Shown here one piece after another: positions 1 through 9,623 of a stretch of DNA of 64,000 nt. Below the pieces are notes generated by a model, which made no database searches, was not told the DNA's origin, and was given only the letters and a program-made list of their open reading frames with translations. The stretch lies in assembly GCF_017565645.3 (NCBI RefSeq), contig NZ_CP086136.1:1364001-1428000 (forward strand), in the 5' to 3' direction. Within the stretch, counting starts at the first letter, position 1, and every line of letters starts with the position of its first letter. The stretch is from Bradyrhizobium barranii subsp. barranii. GTDB taxonomy: Bacteria; Pseudomonadota; Alphaproteobacteria; Rhizobiales; Xanthobacteraceae. The position numbers were made by a program, and so were the translations under genes.

Positions 1-563
1 CGCGCGCGGCCGCCGCCGATGACGAGGTGCTGACCGAAGCCAAGGTGCTGCGCGACCCCGATGTCCCCGTGGCCGGTAATCCCGACGGCAATATCAGCAT
101 CATCGAATGGTCCGACTACAACTGTCCCTATTGCCGCAAGCTCGAACCGGAGCTGCGCCAGGTGGTCCAGGACGACGGCAAGGTCAGGCTGGTGATGAAG
201 GATTGGCCGATCCTCGGGCCGGTCTCGGTCACCGCGGCGCGGATCGCGCTCGCGGCAAAATTCCAGGACAAATACCATCAGGCGCATGATGCCATGATGG
301 GTGTCAGCTCGCGCCTGACAGAGCCGCGCATCAACGAGCTGCTCGCGGCCGCCGGCGTCGACATGGACCGCCTGAAGCGCGATCTCACCGACCGCGCCAA
401 GGACATCGACGCCGTCCTCAAGCGCAACAACGAGCAGGCCGAAGCCTTCGGCTTCAGCGGTACCCCCTCCTTCATCGTCGGCAAGTACCGCGTGCCGGGC
501 GTGCTCAGCATGACCGAGTTCGAGCAGGTCATCGCCGATGCCCGCAAGGCCAAGATGAACTGA
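1..563 (+). CDS. DsbA-family thioredoxin-like oxidoreductase (5' end missing)
   Basis: Thiol-disulfide oxidoreductase of the DsbA/thioredoxin_4 type, expected to act on periplasmic proteins. The reading frame is open to the window edge from base 3, so the N-terminus and any signal peptide lie outside. A GTG at base 27 is in frame but is probably internal. The CPYC active site appears in the stretch SDYNCPYCRK, followed by a helical insertion and the cis-proline loop GTPSFIVG near the C-terminus. These are the expected DsbA landmarks. The true partner cannot be judged from this fragment. Confidence 0.85.
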   Translation, partial: RAAAADDEVLTEAKVLRDPDVPVAGNPDGNISIIEWSDYNCPYCRKLEPELRQVVQDDGKVRLVMKDWPILGPVSVTAARIALAAKFQDKYHQAHDAMMGVSSRLTEPRINELLAAAGVDMDRLKRDLTDRAKDIDAVLKRNNEQAEAFGFSGTPSFIVGKYRVPGVLSMTEFEQVIADARKAKMN

Positions 564-591
564 CGCGAGCACATCGATCGCCGTCAACGCA

Positions 592-626
592 AAGGCGCCG
601 CCGCGGACCCGCGACGGCGCCTTGTT
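592..626. terminator. Candidate bidirectional terminator hairpin
   Basis: AAGGCGCCG (592-600) pairs with CGGCGCCTT (615-623) around a GC-rich loop and is followed by TTG TTCG. It lies between the 3' ends of the convergent DsbA-like gene and the small membrane protein gene, where a shared terminator is expected. The T-tract is weak. Confidence 0.45.
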
Positions 627-641
627 CGTGATATCGCGTCG

Positions 642-848
642 TTACTTCGACGAGATGCGGACCCAGTCCTTGTGCGCGCGATCGCGCAGCGCATCCCAAT
701 CGGCCTTGGCGACGTCCCAGTTCACGATCGTGCGATTGGACGTCGCGACCTCGCCATTGGCGACCGACGACGTCTGCATGGAGTCATAGACGTACACGCC
801 GCAACCGAGCAGTAGCGCGCCCAAAATCATTCCGAAAAACGTCTGCAT
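642..848 (-). CDS. Small single-pass membrane protein, unknown function
   Basis: A 68-residue protein with one N-terminal hydrophobic segment (about residues 3-22, FFGMILGALLLGCGVYVY), then a polar tail rich in Asp, Trp and Lys. A GGAGG Shine-Dalgarno sits 7-8 nt before the ATG, which supports real translation despite the small size. The Cys at residue 16 lies inside the hydrophobic stretch, not at a clear lipobox, so I treat it as a membrane anchor. I do not recognise a family. Confidence 0.6.
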   Translation of the reverse strand: MQTFFGMILGALLLGCGVYVYDSMQTSSVANGEVATSNRTIVNWDVAKADWDALRDRAHKDWVRISSK

Positions 849-930
849 CTGCGAACCTCCGGTGACGGGCGATAACGTCGGCCCGGAGTGATGGTTCCGC
901 GGCAGTACGGCGCAGATAAGGACGACCCGT

Positions 931-2001
931 TCATCCGCGGTTCAGCCACTCCAGCAGCTCTGCGTTGATCTCGCGCGGATAGGTGTGGCTGAGGTCGTCG
1001 ATCTCGCGATAGGTGACATCGGCGCCGGCGGCGGAGAGGGCCGCCTGCGTCTGGCGCGCGGTCTGTACCGGAAACATCCAGTCGAGCTTGCCGTGGGTGA
1101 TGAAGATCGGCAGCCCCTGCAGGCGCACGGCGTCCGCCATCTCCGCCATCAGCGGATGGAAGGTCGCCGACACCGGCGCGAGATGCGTGAAGGGCGAGGC
1201 GCCGTCGAACCCGGTGACGTAGCAGAAGGTGCCGCCGTCACTCATGCCGGTCAGCAGCAGGCGCGAACCGTCGACGGTCCAGCGGCTGCGCACCGTGTCG
1301 AGAATGCGCATGAGGTTCGGCGTGTCGCTATCGTCGCCCATCAGCGCCCATGTCGGGCCGGTCGCGGTCGGCGCCACCAGGATCGCGCCAAGGCTGCGGG
1401 CATCGCGCAGCCAGCTCCAGAGAAAACCGCGGCCGTTGCCGCTGCCGCCATGCAGCGCCATCACCAGCGGCATGGCGCGCTCCGGCGAGTAATATTCTGG
1501 CACATAGACCGAGAAGCCGCCGCGGCTGCCGGGCTCGTTGTGGTCGTGGAAGATGCCGGTGAGTTCGCCCGCGCCGGCTTCCAGCCGCGCCAGCAGATCG
1601 TCATTCTCGCGATTGGCGGCGTTGAGGAAGAAGCTGCTCACCGGCGGAAACTGGGTCGACAGCGGGTACAGCGCCTCCTGCGCACGAGGCAGATGGCGCA
1701 GCGCGCGGAAGACCGCGACGAGATCGCCATTGCCGCGCTCGACCTCGCGTATGCCGGCAAAGGCGGCGAGCGTCTCGTTGCAGGCGCGGTCGAGCCGCTC
1801 GCGCAGCTCGGCGAACTGCTCGGGCCAGGCGCCGATCGCAGCGTGCGCCGCCTGCAGCGCCGCGTCGGGCGCGCCGATCGCATTCATCACCGAGGCAAAG
1901 GCCGGCGGATGCAGATTCCGGGTGAAGAAGCCGAGTGCTTCCAGCGCGTTGAGCAGCGGCGGCAGCACGGTCACGATGTCGTCAACGACGGCCTCGGTCA
2001 T
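931..2001 (-). CDS. Alpha/beta-hydrolase esterase (PHB-depolymerase/phospholipase-like)
   Basis: A 356-residue hydrolase. The N-terminal ~150 residues are helical and not recognised. The C-terminal half is an alpha/beta-hydrolase: oxyanion region ALHGGSGNGRG, nucleophile elbow GMSDGG, acid in GKLDW and catalytic His in LSHTYPRE. This arrangement resembles carboxylesterase/PHB-depolymerase-like serine esterases. There is no signal peptide, so it is probably cytoplasmic. AAGGA lies 8 nt before the ATG. It starts 29 nt downstream of the pseudoprotease gene on the same strand, so the two are probably co-transcribed. Substrate unknown. Confidence 0.75.
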   Translation of the reverse strand: MTEAVVDDIVTVLPPLLNALEALGFFTRNLHPPAFASVMNAIGAPDAALQAAHAAIGAWPEQFAELRERLDRACNETLAAFAGIREVERGNGDLVAVFRALRHLPRAQEALYPLSTQFPPVSSFFLNAANRENDDLLARLEAGAGELTGIFHDHNEPGSRGGFSVYVPEYYSPERAMPLVMALHGGSGNGRGFLWSWLRDARSLGAILVAPTATGPTWALMGDDSDTPNLMRILDTVRSRWTVDGSRLLLTGMSDGGTFCYVTGFDGASPFTHLAPVSATFHPLMAEMADAVRLQGLPIFITHGKLDWMFPVQTARQTQAALSAAGADVTYREIDDLSHTYPREINAELLEWLNRG

Positions 2002-2030
2002 CGCCGCTTCCTTGCGTCAGTTCGGTGGTG

Positions 2031-3002
2031 TCAGTGCAGCTTCGGCGCTTTCAGCAGCTTGAAGCGGTCGGTCGACGTCACCGTGACGTCGAAGGTGACA
2101 CCTTCATGATGCACGGTCAGCGGCACGTCGACGCCGGCGGCGCCGAGCGCCCACATCTTCTTGTAGAAGGCGGTCTGGCTCGTCACCTCCTCGCCGTCCA
2201 CTGCAAGGATGACATCGCCGGTCTTCAGCTCCGCGCGCGCGGCCGGGCCATTGGTGGAGATCCCGATCACCACCAGGCGGTTGTCGATTTCGGTCGAATA
2301 GAGCCCGAGCCAGGGGCGCGACGGCTTATTGACGCGGCCGAATTTGCGCAGATCGTCGAGCACCGGCTTCAACAGGTCGATCGGCACGATCATGTTGACG
2401 TGCTCGGCCTTGCCGTCGCGTTCGCGCTCGAGCTGGAGCGAGCCGATGCCGATCAGCTCCCCGCGCTCGTTGAGCAGCGCTGTGCCGCCCCAGTTCGGAT
2501 GCGCGGGATAGGTGAAGACCGCCTCGTCCAGCAGATATTCCCAATAGCCGGCGAATTCCTGCTTGGCCACGATCTGGCTCGCGACCGATCGGGTGCGCCC
2601 GCCGGCGCCGCCGACCACGACGCGGTCGCCGACCCTTGTTTTCGCCGAGTTGCCGAGCGGCAAGGGTTCGACGTCGAGGTGGCCGAGCGCCTGCACGAGG
2701 CCGAAGCCGGTGACGGAATCGAAACCGAGCGCATGCCCCTCGACGACGCGCCCGTCGGCGAGATGCAGCCACACCGATTCCGCCTCGGTAATGAGGTAGC
2801 CGATGGTCAGCACCAGCCCGTTGTCGATCACGACGCCGTTGCCGGCGCGTTCGGTGCCCAGCGTTTCGGCACTGAAGGCGTCGGGCGGGATGATGGCGTG
2901 CAGGCCGACGACGGACGCCAGCGAGCGGTCGAGATCGAAACCGTAATCGCTCGCGCGCGGCTGATTGGCCGGCGGCACTCTCCATTCGGTCAGGGCGGGC
3001 AT
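2031..3002 (-). CDS. S1C trypsin-like/PDZ protein lacking the catalytic triad (pseudoprotease)
   Basis: A 323-residue protein with the DegP/HtrA layout: trypsin-like double barrel (about residues 30-215) and a PDZ domain (about 225-320, with WLGLYSTEI and AELKTGDVILAVDG). Each catalytic position is replaced: His by Tyr69 (LTIGYLI against VTNNHVV), Asp by Gly99 (SVTGFGLV), and Ser by Trp171 (PNWGGTALLN against GNSGGALLN). The surrounding fold motifs remain, including the GELIGIGS strand. It is probably a non-proteolytic scaffold or peptide-binding protein. No signal peptide is visible. The start was chosen at the ATG with AGGAGA 6 nt upstream; the frame extends further 5' without a good ribosome site. 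It precedes the esterase gene. Confidence 0.8.
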   Translation of the reverse strand: MPALTEWRVPPANQPRASDYGFDLDRSLASVVGLHAIIPPDAFSAETLGTERAGNGVVIDNGLVLTIGYLITEAESVWLHLADGRVVEGHALGFDSVTGFGLVQALGHLDVEPLPLGNSAKTRVGDRVVVGGAGGRTRSVASQIVAKQEFAGYWEYLLDEAVFTYPAHPNWGGTALLNERGELIGIGSLQLERERDGKAEHVNMIVPIDLLKPVLDDLRKFGRVNKPSRPWLGLYSTEIDNRLVVIGISTNGPAARAELKTGDVILAVDGEEVTSQTAFYKKMWALGAAGVDVPLTVHHEGVTFDVTVTSTDRFKLLKAPKLH

Positions 3003-3286
3003 GGAGTTCTCCTGGCTGAGAGCATTGCTCCGCCTTGGCCGGCGGAACGACGCGCGAAGCACCCATAATTTAGGCTGGAGGAGGCCGTCTTGAAAGCCTC
3101 GTTCCCAACTATTCCGGAGATCGCCGCGTGAAATCTTCGACAGGCACAGGACGCCCGCACAGGTGGCAAGCGGCCGCGCGATCCAGCACCGGCCGCATGG
3201 CTGCTGTCCCGCGACGTGCTAGGCGGGGTGCAATGAAGCTGCTAACCATTGCCGCTTCGTTTGACCAAGAGATCACGGACCGAAGC

Positions 3287-4705
3287 ATGGATAACCGCAG
3301 CGACATCTGGCGTGGCGTCGACACGATCAAGGCGCGTTTCATCGACCTCAGCGACAGGGTCTGGGGCATGCCCGAGGTGTGCTACACCGAGGCGCGGTCC
3401 GCCGCCGAGCATCTCGCCGAGCTGCGCCACCAGGGTTTCCGTATCACCGAGAACGTCGCGGGCATCCCGACCGCGGTGATGGGCGAGTGGGGTGAGGGCG
3501 GTCCGGTCATTGCCTTCATGGGTGAATATGACGCGTTGCCGGGCCTCAGCCAGGAGGCCGGCGTCGCCGAGCACCGTCCGGTTGAGACCGGCGGCCATGG
3601 CCACGGTTGCGGCCACAATCTGCTTGGTTCCGCGGCGCTGCTCGCCGCGACCGCGATGAAGGACTGGCTCGCCGAGAACAAGGTGCCCGGCCGCGTTCGC
3701 TATTACGGTTGCCCGGCGGAAGAGGGCGGCGCAGCCAAGGCCTTCATGGTGCGCTCGGGCGCGTTTGAAGACGCCGACATCGCCATCACCTGGCATCCGC
3801 ACAGCTTCTGGGAAGTCGCGGTGACGCCGTCGCTCGCCAACACGCGCGCGGATTTCATCTTCACCGGCCGCACGTCGCATGCGGCGGCTTCGCCGCATCT
3901 CGGCCGCTCTGCGCTCGACGCGGTGGAGCTGATGAATGTCGGCGTGAACTACATGCGCGAGCACATGCCGAGCGACGCGCGCGTGCATTATGCCCTGCTC
4001 GACACCGGTGGCATCGCCCCCAACGTGGTGCAGGCGCATGCGCGCGTGCGCTATTCGATCCGCGCCCGCGATCTGCCCGGCATGAACGAGCTGGTCGGAC
4101 GCGTCAGCAAGATCGCAGAAGGCGCAGCGTTGATGACCGAGACCAAGGTCGAGATGAAGATCATCTCCGCGGTCTCCAACATCCTGCCGAATACGCCGCT
4201 GGAGCAGGCCTTGCACCGGGTGATGGAAGAGCTGGGGCCGCCGCATTTCGACGACGCCGACAAGGCCTTTGCCAGCCAGATCCGCGCCACGCTGAGCGAC
4301 AAGGACATCGCGTCGGTCTATTACGCGATCGGCATGGAGCCGACTGATCGGCCGCTGGCCGACTTCCTGGTGCCGCTCGATGCCAAGCGCAACCCGCTGG
4401 TCGGCTCGACCGACGTCGGCGACGTGAGCTGGGTGGTGCCGACCGTGCAGGTTCACGCACCCACGGTTGCAATCGGCACGCCGTTCCACACCTGGCAGGT
4501 GGTGGCGCAGGGCAAGAGCGGACACGCTCATAAGGCCATGGTGCAGGCGGCCAAGGCGATGGCCGGGATCGGCATCAAGGCGTTGACGGATCCGGAGCTG
4601 ATCAAGGCCGCGAAAGCGGACTTGCAGAAGCGGACCGCCAAGACACCTTACGTCTGTCCGCTGCCGGACCACGTCGCGCCGCCGCTGACCATGTCCGTGG
4701 CGTAG
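3287..4705 (+). CDS. M20D-family amidohydrolase (AbgB-like)
   Basis: A 472-residue zinc amidohydrolase of peptidase family M20, close in layout to AbgB (p-aminobenzoyl-glutamate hydrolase subunit B). Visible motifs are GEYDALPGLSQE, the metal-site segment HGHGCGHNLLG, the catalytic Glu pair PAEEGG, and a dimerisation domain beginning near FIFTGRTSHAAASPH. It hydrolyses amide bonds of N-acyl amino acids or peptides; the exact substrate is not readable. The start at ATG 3287 begins the conserved core (MDNRSDIW); an upstream in-frame extension of 53 residues is low-complexity and unlikely. It lies directly upstream of a peptide-type ABC importer, which suggests it processes the imported compound. 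Confidence 0.82.
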   Translation: MDNRSDIWRGVDTIKARFIDLSDRVWGMPEVCYTEARSAAEHLAELRHQGFRITENVAGIPTAVMGEWGEGGPVIAFMGEYDALPGLSQEAGVAEHRPVETGGHGHGCGHNLLGSAALLAATAMKDWLAENKVPGRVRYYGCPAEEGGAAKAFMVRSGAFEDADIAITWHPHSFWEVAVTPSLANTRADFIFTGRTSHAAASPHLGRSALDAVELMNVGVNYMREHMPSDARVHYALLDTGGIAPNVVQAHARVRYSIRARDLPGMNELVGRVSKIAEGAALMTETKVEMKIISAVSNILPNTPLEQALHRVMEELGPPHFDDADKAFASQIRATLSDKDIASVYYAIGMEPTDRPLADFLVPLDAKRNPLVGSTDVGDVSWVVPTVQVHAPTVAIGTPFHTWQVVAQGKSGHAHKAMVQAAKAMAGIGIKALTDPELIKAAKADLQKRTAKTPYVCPLPDHVAPPLTMSVA

Positions 4706-4965
4706 AATTTCGCCTCGATACTTCGTCTGATGCCGCGAACAAATTTTCCGCAGTGCAACGTGGATTCCGGCGCGATTTAGCGCCGGATTGCCGAACGCTT
4801 GGGCTGCGGAACAGAGTTTTGCCCAACAGACAGCCAGAACACCGTTTGCATACACATGGTCGCAGTTGACGCGCGGCCTATTCGGTGTGCCATCTACCGC
4901 CAGCAAAACCCGGCGGCCGCGGTGCGGCTGCCTGCATCCATACGGTAACCAGACGGGGGACAACC

Positions 4966-6756
4966 ATGCTGGATAAAGAACTGCGTTCGATGATCGGTGA
5001 CGTGAAGGACGGCCGGATGGACCGCCGTGCCTTCATCATGCGTATGGCCGCGGTCGGCCTCACCGCACCCCTCGCCAACCAGATCCTCGCGCTCGGCGGC
5101 GTCGCCATGGCGGAAGGTGCCCAGACCTACAAGCCGACCAAGCGCGGCGGCGGCGGTGCGCTGAAGCTGCTGTGGTGGCAGGGGCCGACCCTGCTCAATC
5201 CGCATTTCGCCACCGGCACCAAGGACCAGGACGGCGCGCGCCTGTTCTACGAGCCCCTCGCTTGTTGGGATCCCGACGGCAACATGAAGCTGGTTCTGGC
5301 GGCCGAAATTCCCTCGATCCAGAACGGCGGCCTCGCCGCCGACGGCAAGTCGGTGACCTGGAAGCTCAAACCAGGCGTCAAATGGCATGACGGCAAGCCG
5401 TTCACCGCCGATGACGTCGTGTTCAACTGGGAATATGCCAGGGATCCGGCGACCTCCGCCCTGACCATCGCGACGCTCCGCGACATCACGGTCGAGAAGG
5501 TGGATGACCTCACGGTTCGCATCCTCTTTAACAAGCCGACGCCGTTCTGGGCCGACGCCTTTGTCGGGGCTCCCAACACCATCATCCCCAAACATTTGTT
5601 CGCCGACTACAAGGGGTCCAAATCGCGGGAAGCCCCCACCAACCTCTCGCCGGTCGGCACTGGCCCTTACAAGTTCGTCGAGTTCAAGCCGGGCGATCTC
5701 GTCCGCGGCCAGCTCAATCCCGATTACCACATGCCGAACCGGCCTTATTTCGACACGGTCGAGATGAAGGGCGGCGGCGACGCCGTCTCTGCGGCGCGCG
5801 CGGTGATCCAGACCGGCGAATATGATTTCGGATGGAACATCCAGGTCGAGGACGACGTGCTGCTGCGCCTCGAAAAGGGCGGCAAGGGCAAGACCGTTTA
5901 TGCCGTGGGCGGCGACACTGAATTCATCGCGCTCAACTTCACCGATCCGAACACCGAGGTCGATGGCGAGCGCTCCTCGATGAAGACCAAGCATCCGCTG
6001 TTCTCCGATCCGGCGGTACGCAAGGCGCTGTCGATGCTGGTCGACCGCGAGTCCATCAAGAAGGCGATCTACGGCCGCGCCGGCCGCACCACCGCCAACT
6101 TCCTCAACGGTCCCGAGAAGTTCGTCTCCAAGAACACGACCTGGGAATTCAGCATCGAGAAGGCCTCGAAGCTGCTCGACGACGCCGGCTGGAAGCCCGG
6201 CGCGGATGGCATCCGCGAGAAGGACGGCAAGAAGCTGAAGCTTCTGTACCAGACCTCGATCAACGGACCGCGTCAGAAGACCCAGGCGATCGTCAAGCAG
6301 GCCTGTCAGAAGGCCGGCATCGACGTCGAGCTGAAGTCGGTGGTGGCGTCCGTGTTCTTCTCCTCCGATGTCGCCAACCCCGACACCTACGCGCATTTCT
6401 ACGCCGATCTCCAGATGTTCCAGATCCCGCTGAGCCAGCCGGATCCGTCTCAGCATATGCGCCGCTATCTGTCGACCAACGTCGCCACGAAGGAGAACAA
6501 GTGGCAGGGCACGAACTTCCCGCGCTGGGTCAACAAGGACTATGACGCAGCGATCGAAGCAGCCGAAGGCGAAATGGATCCGGTCAAGCGCGCGGCGCAC
6601 TATATCAAGGCCAACGACCTCATGTTCCAGGACACCGTGTTCATCCCGGCGCAGCATCGCCTAAAGGTGGAAGCGGCAGCCAACAATCTGCGCCCGATCA
6701 TCAGCGGCTGGGCCAACGAAACCGACAATCTGCACGATTGGTACCGCGAGGAATGA
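4966..6756 (+). CDS. ABC transporter substrate-binding protein, family 5 (peptide/opine type)
   Basis: A 596-residue extracytoplasmic solute-binding protein of the SBP_bac_5 family, the binding component of the importer encoded just downstream. The N-terminus (DRRAFIMRMAAVGL followed by a hydrophobic stretch ending AMA-EG) looks like a twin-arginine export signal, a common feature of this family in rhizobia. The core shows the family signatures WKLKPGVKWHDGKPFTADDV, VGTGPYKF and DPAVRKALSMLVDRE. The ATG at 4966 lies about 260 nt after the amidohydrolase gene, and this gap probably holds the promoter. Substrate class inferred: oligopeptide, dipeptide or opine-like. Confidence 0.87.
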   Translation: MLDKELRSMIGDVKDGRMDRRAFIMRMAAVGLTAPLANQILALGGVAMAEGAQTYKPTKRGGGGALKLLWWQGPTLLNPHFATGTKDQDGARLFYEPLACWDPDGNMKLVLAAEIPSIQNGGLAADGKSVTWKLKPGVKWHDGKPFTADDVVFNWEYARDPATSALTIATLRDITVEKVDDLTVRILFNKPTPFWADAFVGAPNTIIPKHLFADYKGSKSREAPTNLSPVGTGPYKFVEFKPGDLVRGQLNPDYHMPNRPYFDTVEMKGGGDAVSAARAVIQTGEYDFGWNIQVEDDVLLRLEKGGKGKTVYAVGGDTEFIALNFTDPNTEVDGERSSMKTKHPLFSDPAVRKALSMLVDRESIKKAIYGRAGRTTANFLNGPEKFVSKNTTWEFSIEKASKLLDDAGWKPGADGIREKDGKKLKLLYQTSINGPRQKTQAIVKQACQKAGIDVELKSVVASVFFSSDVANPDTYAHFYADLQMFQIPLSQPDPSQHMRRYLSTNVATKENKWQGTNFPRWVNKDYDAAIEAAEGEMDPVKRAAHYIKANDLMFQDTVFIPAQHRLKVEAAANNLRPIISGWANETDNLHDWYREE

Positions 6757-6785
6757 TCCCCCAGCTCTAGACGGGGTCTTTCCCT

Positions 6786-7745
6786 ATGAGTCAGTACGTC
6801 CTGCGTCGCCTCCTGATCGCGATTCCGAGTCTTCTCGGAATCTCGGTTGTGCTGTTTGTCGTGCTGGCGCTTGCGCCAGGCGATCCGTTCTCGGAACTGG
6901 CGACGAACCCGAACGTCCCGCCCGAGGTGCAGGCCGCACTTCGGGCCAAGTTCGGCCTCGACGATCCGATCCACCTCCGTTACCTGCACTGGCTCAACGC
7001 CATGCTGCACGGTGACTGGGGGTTCTCCTTCGTCAGCCGGATGAATGTCGACACGCTGATCCTCCAGCGTCTGCCGGCGACGCTCTACGTGATCGGCTCG
7101 GCGCAGATCCTGGCGCTGTTGATTGCGATCCCCGTCGGTGTCTATGCGGCGACAAAGCCCTATTCGCTGTTCGACCAGATCGCCAACACGCTCGCCTTCG
7201 TCGGTTTCTCGCTGCCGACCTTCTTCACCGGCATCCTGTTCATCCTGATCTTCTCGGTCACGCTGGACTGGCTGCCTTTCGTCTATACGACCGACATCAA
7301 GGGCACCGGCATCCATTGGGTGCTGGAGATGATCCGGCAGGCGATCATGCCGGTGGCGGTGCTCGGTCTGTTTCAGGCGGCGTCGATGACGCGTTTCGTT
7401 CGCTCGGCGATGCTCGACGTGATCCGGCTCGACTATGTCACCACGGCGCGCGCCAAGGGGCTTGGGCAGGCCACGGTCATCGTCAAGCACGTCATGCGCA
7501 ACGCCATGATCCCGGTCGTCACCCTGATTGCGTTGCAGATGCCGGCCGTGTTCGGCGGCGCCATCGTCACCGAGCAGATCTTCCGCATCCCCGGCATCGG
7601 CTCGCTGCTGATCTCCTCCATCCTTTCCAACGACACGCCGGTGGTGATGGCCGTTACCTTTGTCTTCGCGTGCCTCGTCGTGCTGTTCAATCTCATCGCG
7701 GACGTCCTTTATGGCTGGCTTGACCCTCGCATCTCCCTCCGCTGA
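6786..7745 (+). CDS. ABC transporter permease, DppB/OppB type
   Basis: A 319-residue inner-membrane permease with about six transmembrane segments. It starts MSQYVLRRLLIAIPSLLGISVVLF, the standard opening of DppB proteins, and contains the coupling (EAA) loop near DYVTTARAKGLGQATVIVKHVMRNAM. It pairs with the downstream DppC-type permease, whose gene starts 35 nt before this one ends. The gene follows the binding-protein gene by 29 nt. Confidence 0.9.
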   Translation: MSQYVLRRLLIAIPSLLGISVVLFVVLALAPGDPFSELATNPNVPPEVQAALRAKFGLDDPIHLRYLHWLNAMLHGDWGFSFVSRMNVDTLILQRLPATLYVIGSAQILALLIAIPVGVYAATKPYSLFDQIANTLAFVGFSLPTFFTGILFILIFSVTLDWLPFVYTTDIKGTGIHWVLEMIRQAIMPVAVLGLFQAASMTRFVRSAMLDVIRLDYVTTARAKGLGQATVIVKHVMRNAMIPVVTLIALQMPAVFGGAIVTEQIFRIPGIGSLLISSILSNDTPVVMAVTFVFACLVVLFNLIADVLYGWLDPRISLR

Positions 7746-8628
7746 GCGGCGCGTCTACTCGCCCTGGCGCGAGATGTGGCGGCGCTACAGCCGCCACAAG
7801 CTCGCCGTGGTCAGTGCGTTTCTGCTCCTCATTCTGATCCTGGCGGTGGTGGCCGGCCCCTTCGTCTGGCGGGTCAAGATCGACGACATCGATATCGTGG
7901 CGGGCATGCAGGGGCCGTCGCTGGCCCATCCGTTCGGCACCGACGATCTCGGGCAGGACATCCTGGCGCGCATGATCTATGGCGGGCGCATCTCGCTCGC
8001 GGTCGGCCTTGCCGCGATGCTGGTCTCGGTCTTCATCGGTGTCCTGATCGGCGCGCTCGCCGGCACGTCGCGCGGCGCGCTCGGCCACGGCCTGATGTGG
8101 CTCACCGATCTCTTCCTGTCCCTGCCGCAACTGCCGCTGCTGCTGCTGCTGATCTATCTCTTCCGCGACGGGCTGAAGCAGATGTTTGGTCCCGAAGGCG
8201 GCATCTTCATCCTGATCGTGCTCGTGATCGGCGGCTTGCGCTGGATGCCGGTCGCGCGGCTGGTGCGCGCGCAGTTCCTGTCGATCCGCGAGAAGGAGTT
8301 CGTCGAGGCCGCCCGTGCGCTCGGCGCAAGTCCGGTGCGCCAGGTGGTGCGGCACATCCTGCCCAATGCGCTCGGTCCCGTGATCATCGCCGGCACCATC
8401 GACGTGGCTGCCGCCATCATCGCGGAATCGACGCTGTCCTTCCTCGGCCTCGGCTTTCCGCCGGATACGCCAACCTGGGGCCGGCTCTTGTACGACGCCA
8501 AGGATTTCCTCGACATCGGCCCGCACTGGGCGCTGTTCCCGGGCGGCGCGATCTTCATCGCGGTGGTCGCCATCAACTTCATCGGCGACGGCCTGCGTGA
8601 CGCGCTCGATGCGCGACGGGTGATCTGA
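7711..8628 (+). CDS. ABC transporter permease, DppC/OppC type
   Basis: A 305-residue permease with a cytoplasmic N-terminus (REMWRRYSRHKLAVVSAFLLL), the DppC landmark HPFGTDDLGQDILARMIYGGR, and the EAA loop around EKEFVEAARALGASPVRQVVRHILPN. About six transmembrane segments. The start at ATG 7711 overlaps the dppB-like gene by 35 nt; the frame is open further upstream but that part only shadows the neighbour. The stop codon overlaps the next ATG (TGATG), indicating translational coupling. Confidence 0.9.
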   Translation: MAGLTLASPSAERRVYSPWREMWRRYSRHKLAVVSAFLLLILILAVVAGPFVWRVKIDDIDIVAGMQGPSLAHPFGTDDLGQDILARMIYGGRISLAVGLAAMLVSVFIGVLIGALAGTSRGALGHGLMWLTDLFLSLPQLPLLLLLIYLFRDGLKQMFGPEGGIFILIVLVIGGLRWMPVARLVRAQFLSIREKEFVEAARALGASPVRQVVRHILPNALGPVIIAGTIDVAAAIIAESTLSFLGLGFPPDTPTWGRLLYDAKDFLDIGPHWALFPGGAIFIAVVAINFIGDGLRDALDARRVI

Positions 8629-9623
8629 TGGCGCCGCTGCTGGAAATCAAAGGGCTGAAAACCCACTTCTCGACCGACGACGGCATCCTGCAGGCCGTCG
8701 ACGGTGTCGACATCTCCATCAACAAGGGCGAGACGCTCTGTGTCGTCGGCGAATCCGGCTGCGGCAAGACCGTGACCGCGATGTCGATCCTGAAGCTGAT
8801 CGCCATGCCGCCGGGCCGTATCGCGGCGGGCCAGATCATCTTCGAGGGCCGCGATCTCGTGCCGCTGACGAGCCGTCAGCTCGACGAGATCAGGGCCAAG
8901 GAGATCGGCTTCATCTTCCAGGAGCCGATGACCTCGCTCAATCCGGTGCTCACCATCGGCGAGCAGATCGCCGAGAGCCTGCGCCGCCATGAAGCGGTGA
9001 CGAAGAAGCAGGCGCTCGAGCGCACCATCGAGATGCTGAAGCTGGTGCAGATCCCCAACGCCGAAGGCCGCGTGCACAACTATCCGCACCAGTTCTCAGG
9101 CGGCATGCGCCAGCGCGTGATGATCGCGATGGCGCTTGCCTGCAGGCCGAAGCTGATTATCGCCGACGAGCCCACCACCGCGCTCGACGTCACCATCCAG
9201 GCGCAGATCCTCGACCTCCTGCAGGACATGAAGGAGCGCTTCGGCATGGCGGTGATGCTGATCACCCACGCCATGGGCGTCGTCGCCGAGACCGCGCAGC
9301 GCGTCGTCGTGATGTATGCCGGCAAGGTGGTGGAGGAAGCGCTCGTCGACGACCTCTTCGGCAATCCCGGCCACCCCTACACCCAGGGGCTGATCCGCTC
9401 GATCCCGCGCATCGATCTCGACAGCGAGCACAAGACAAGGCTCGAAGCGATCGGCGGCTCGGTGCCGATCCTGATCAATCCGCCGGTCGGTTGCCGCTTC
9501 GCCCCGCGCTGCAAGTTTGCCATGAACGTCTGCACCGAGAAGGAGCCGCTGCTGCGCGAGATCGCGCCCGGCCACCGCATGGCCTGTCATTTGGGAGATA
9601 CGCAGTTGGGAGGCACGGCATGA
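8628..9623 (+). CDS. ABC transporter ATPase, DppD/OppD type
   Basis: A 331-residue ATPase subunit. Walker A is GESGCGKT, the Q-loop is [12 protein letters not shown], the signature is FSGGMRQRV, Walker B is [12 protein letters not shown], and the H-loop is LITHAMG. The C-terminal oligopeptide-transporter extension carries the cysteine cluster ([14 protein letters not shown]...C) that may bind an iron-sulfur cluster in this family. The next gene overlaps by ATGA, so the two ATPases are probably made in equal amounts. Confidence 0.92.
   Translation: MAPLLEIKGLKTHFSTDDGILQAVDGVDISINKGETLCVVGESGCGKTVTAMSILKLIAMPPGRIAAGQIIFEGRDLVPLTSRQLDEIRAKEIGFIFQEPMTSLNPVLTIGEQIAESLRRHEAVTKKQALERTIEMLKLVQIPNAEGRVHNYPHQFSGGMRQRVMIAMALACRPKLIIADEPTTALDVTIQAQILDLLQDMKERFGMAVMLITHAMGVVAETAQRVVVMYAGKVVEEALVDDLFGNPGHPYTQGLIRSIPRIDLDSEHKTRLEAIGGSVPILINPPVGCRFAPRCKFAMNVCTEKEPLLREIAPGHRMACHLGDTQLGGTA

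Noticed and set aside
985..2109. Long antisense ORFs over the esterase (also over amidohydrolase, FMO, argH and others)
   Set aside because: They are Arg/Ala-rich shadows of real genes in GC-rich DNA, without motifs or ribosome sites.
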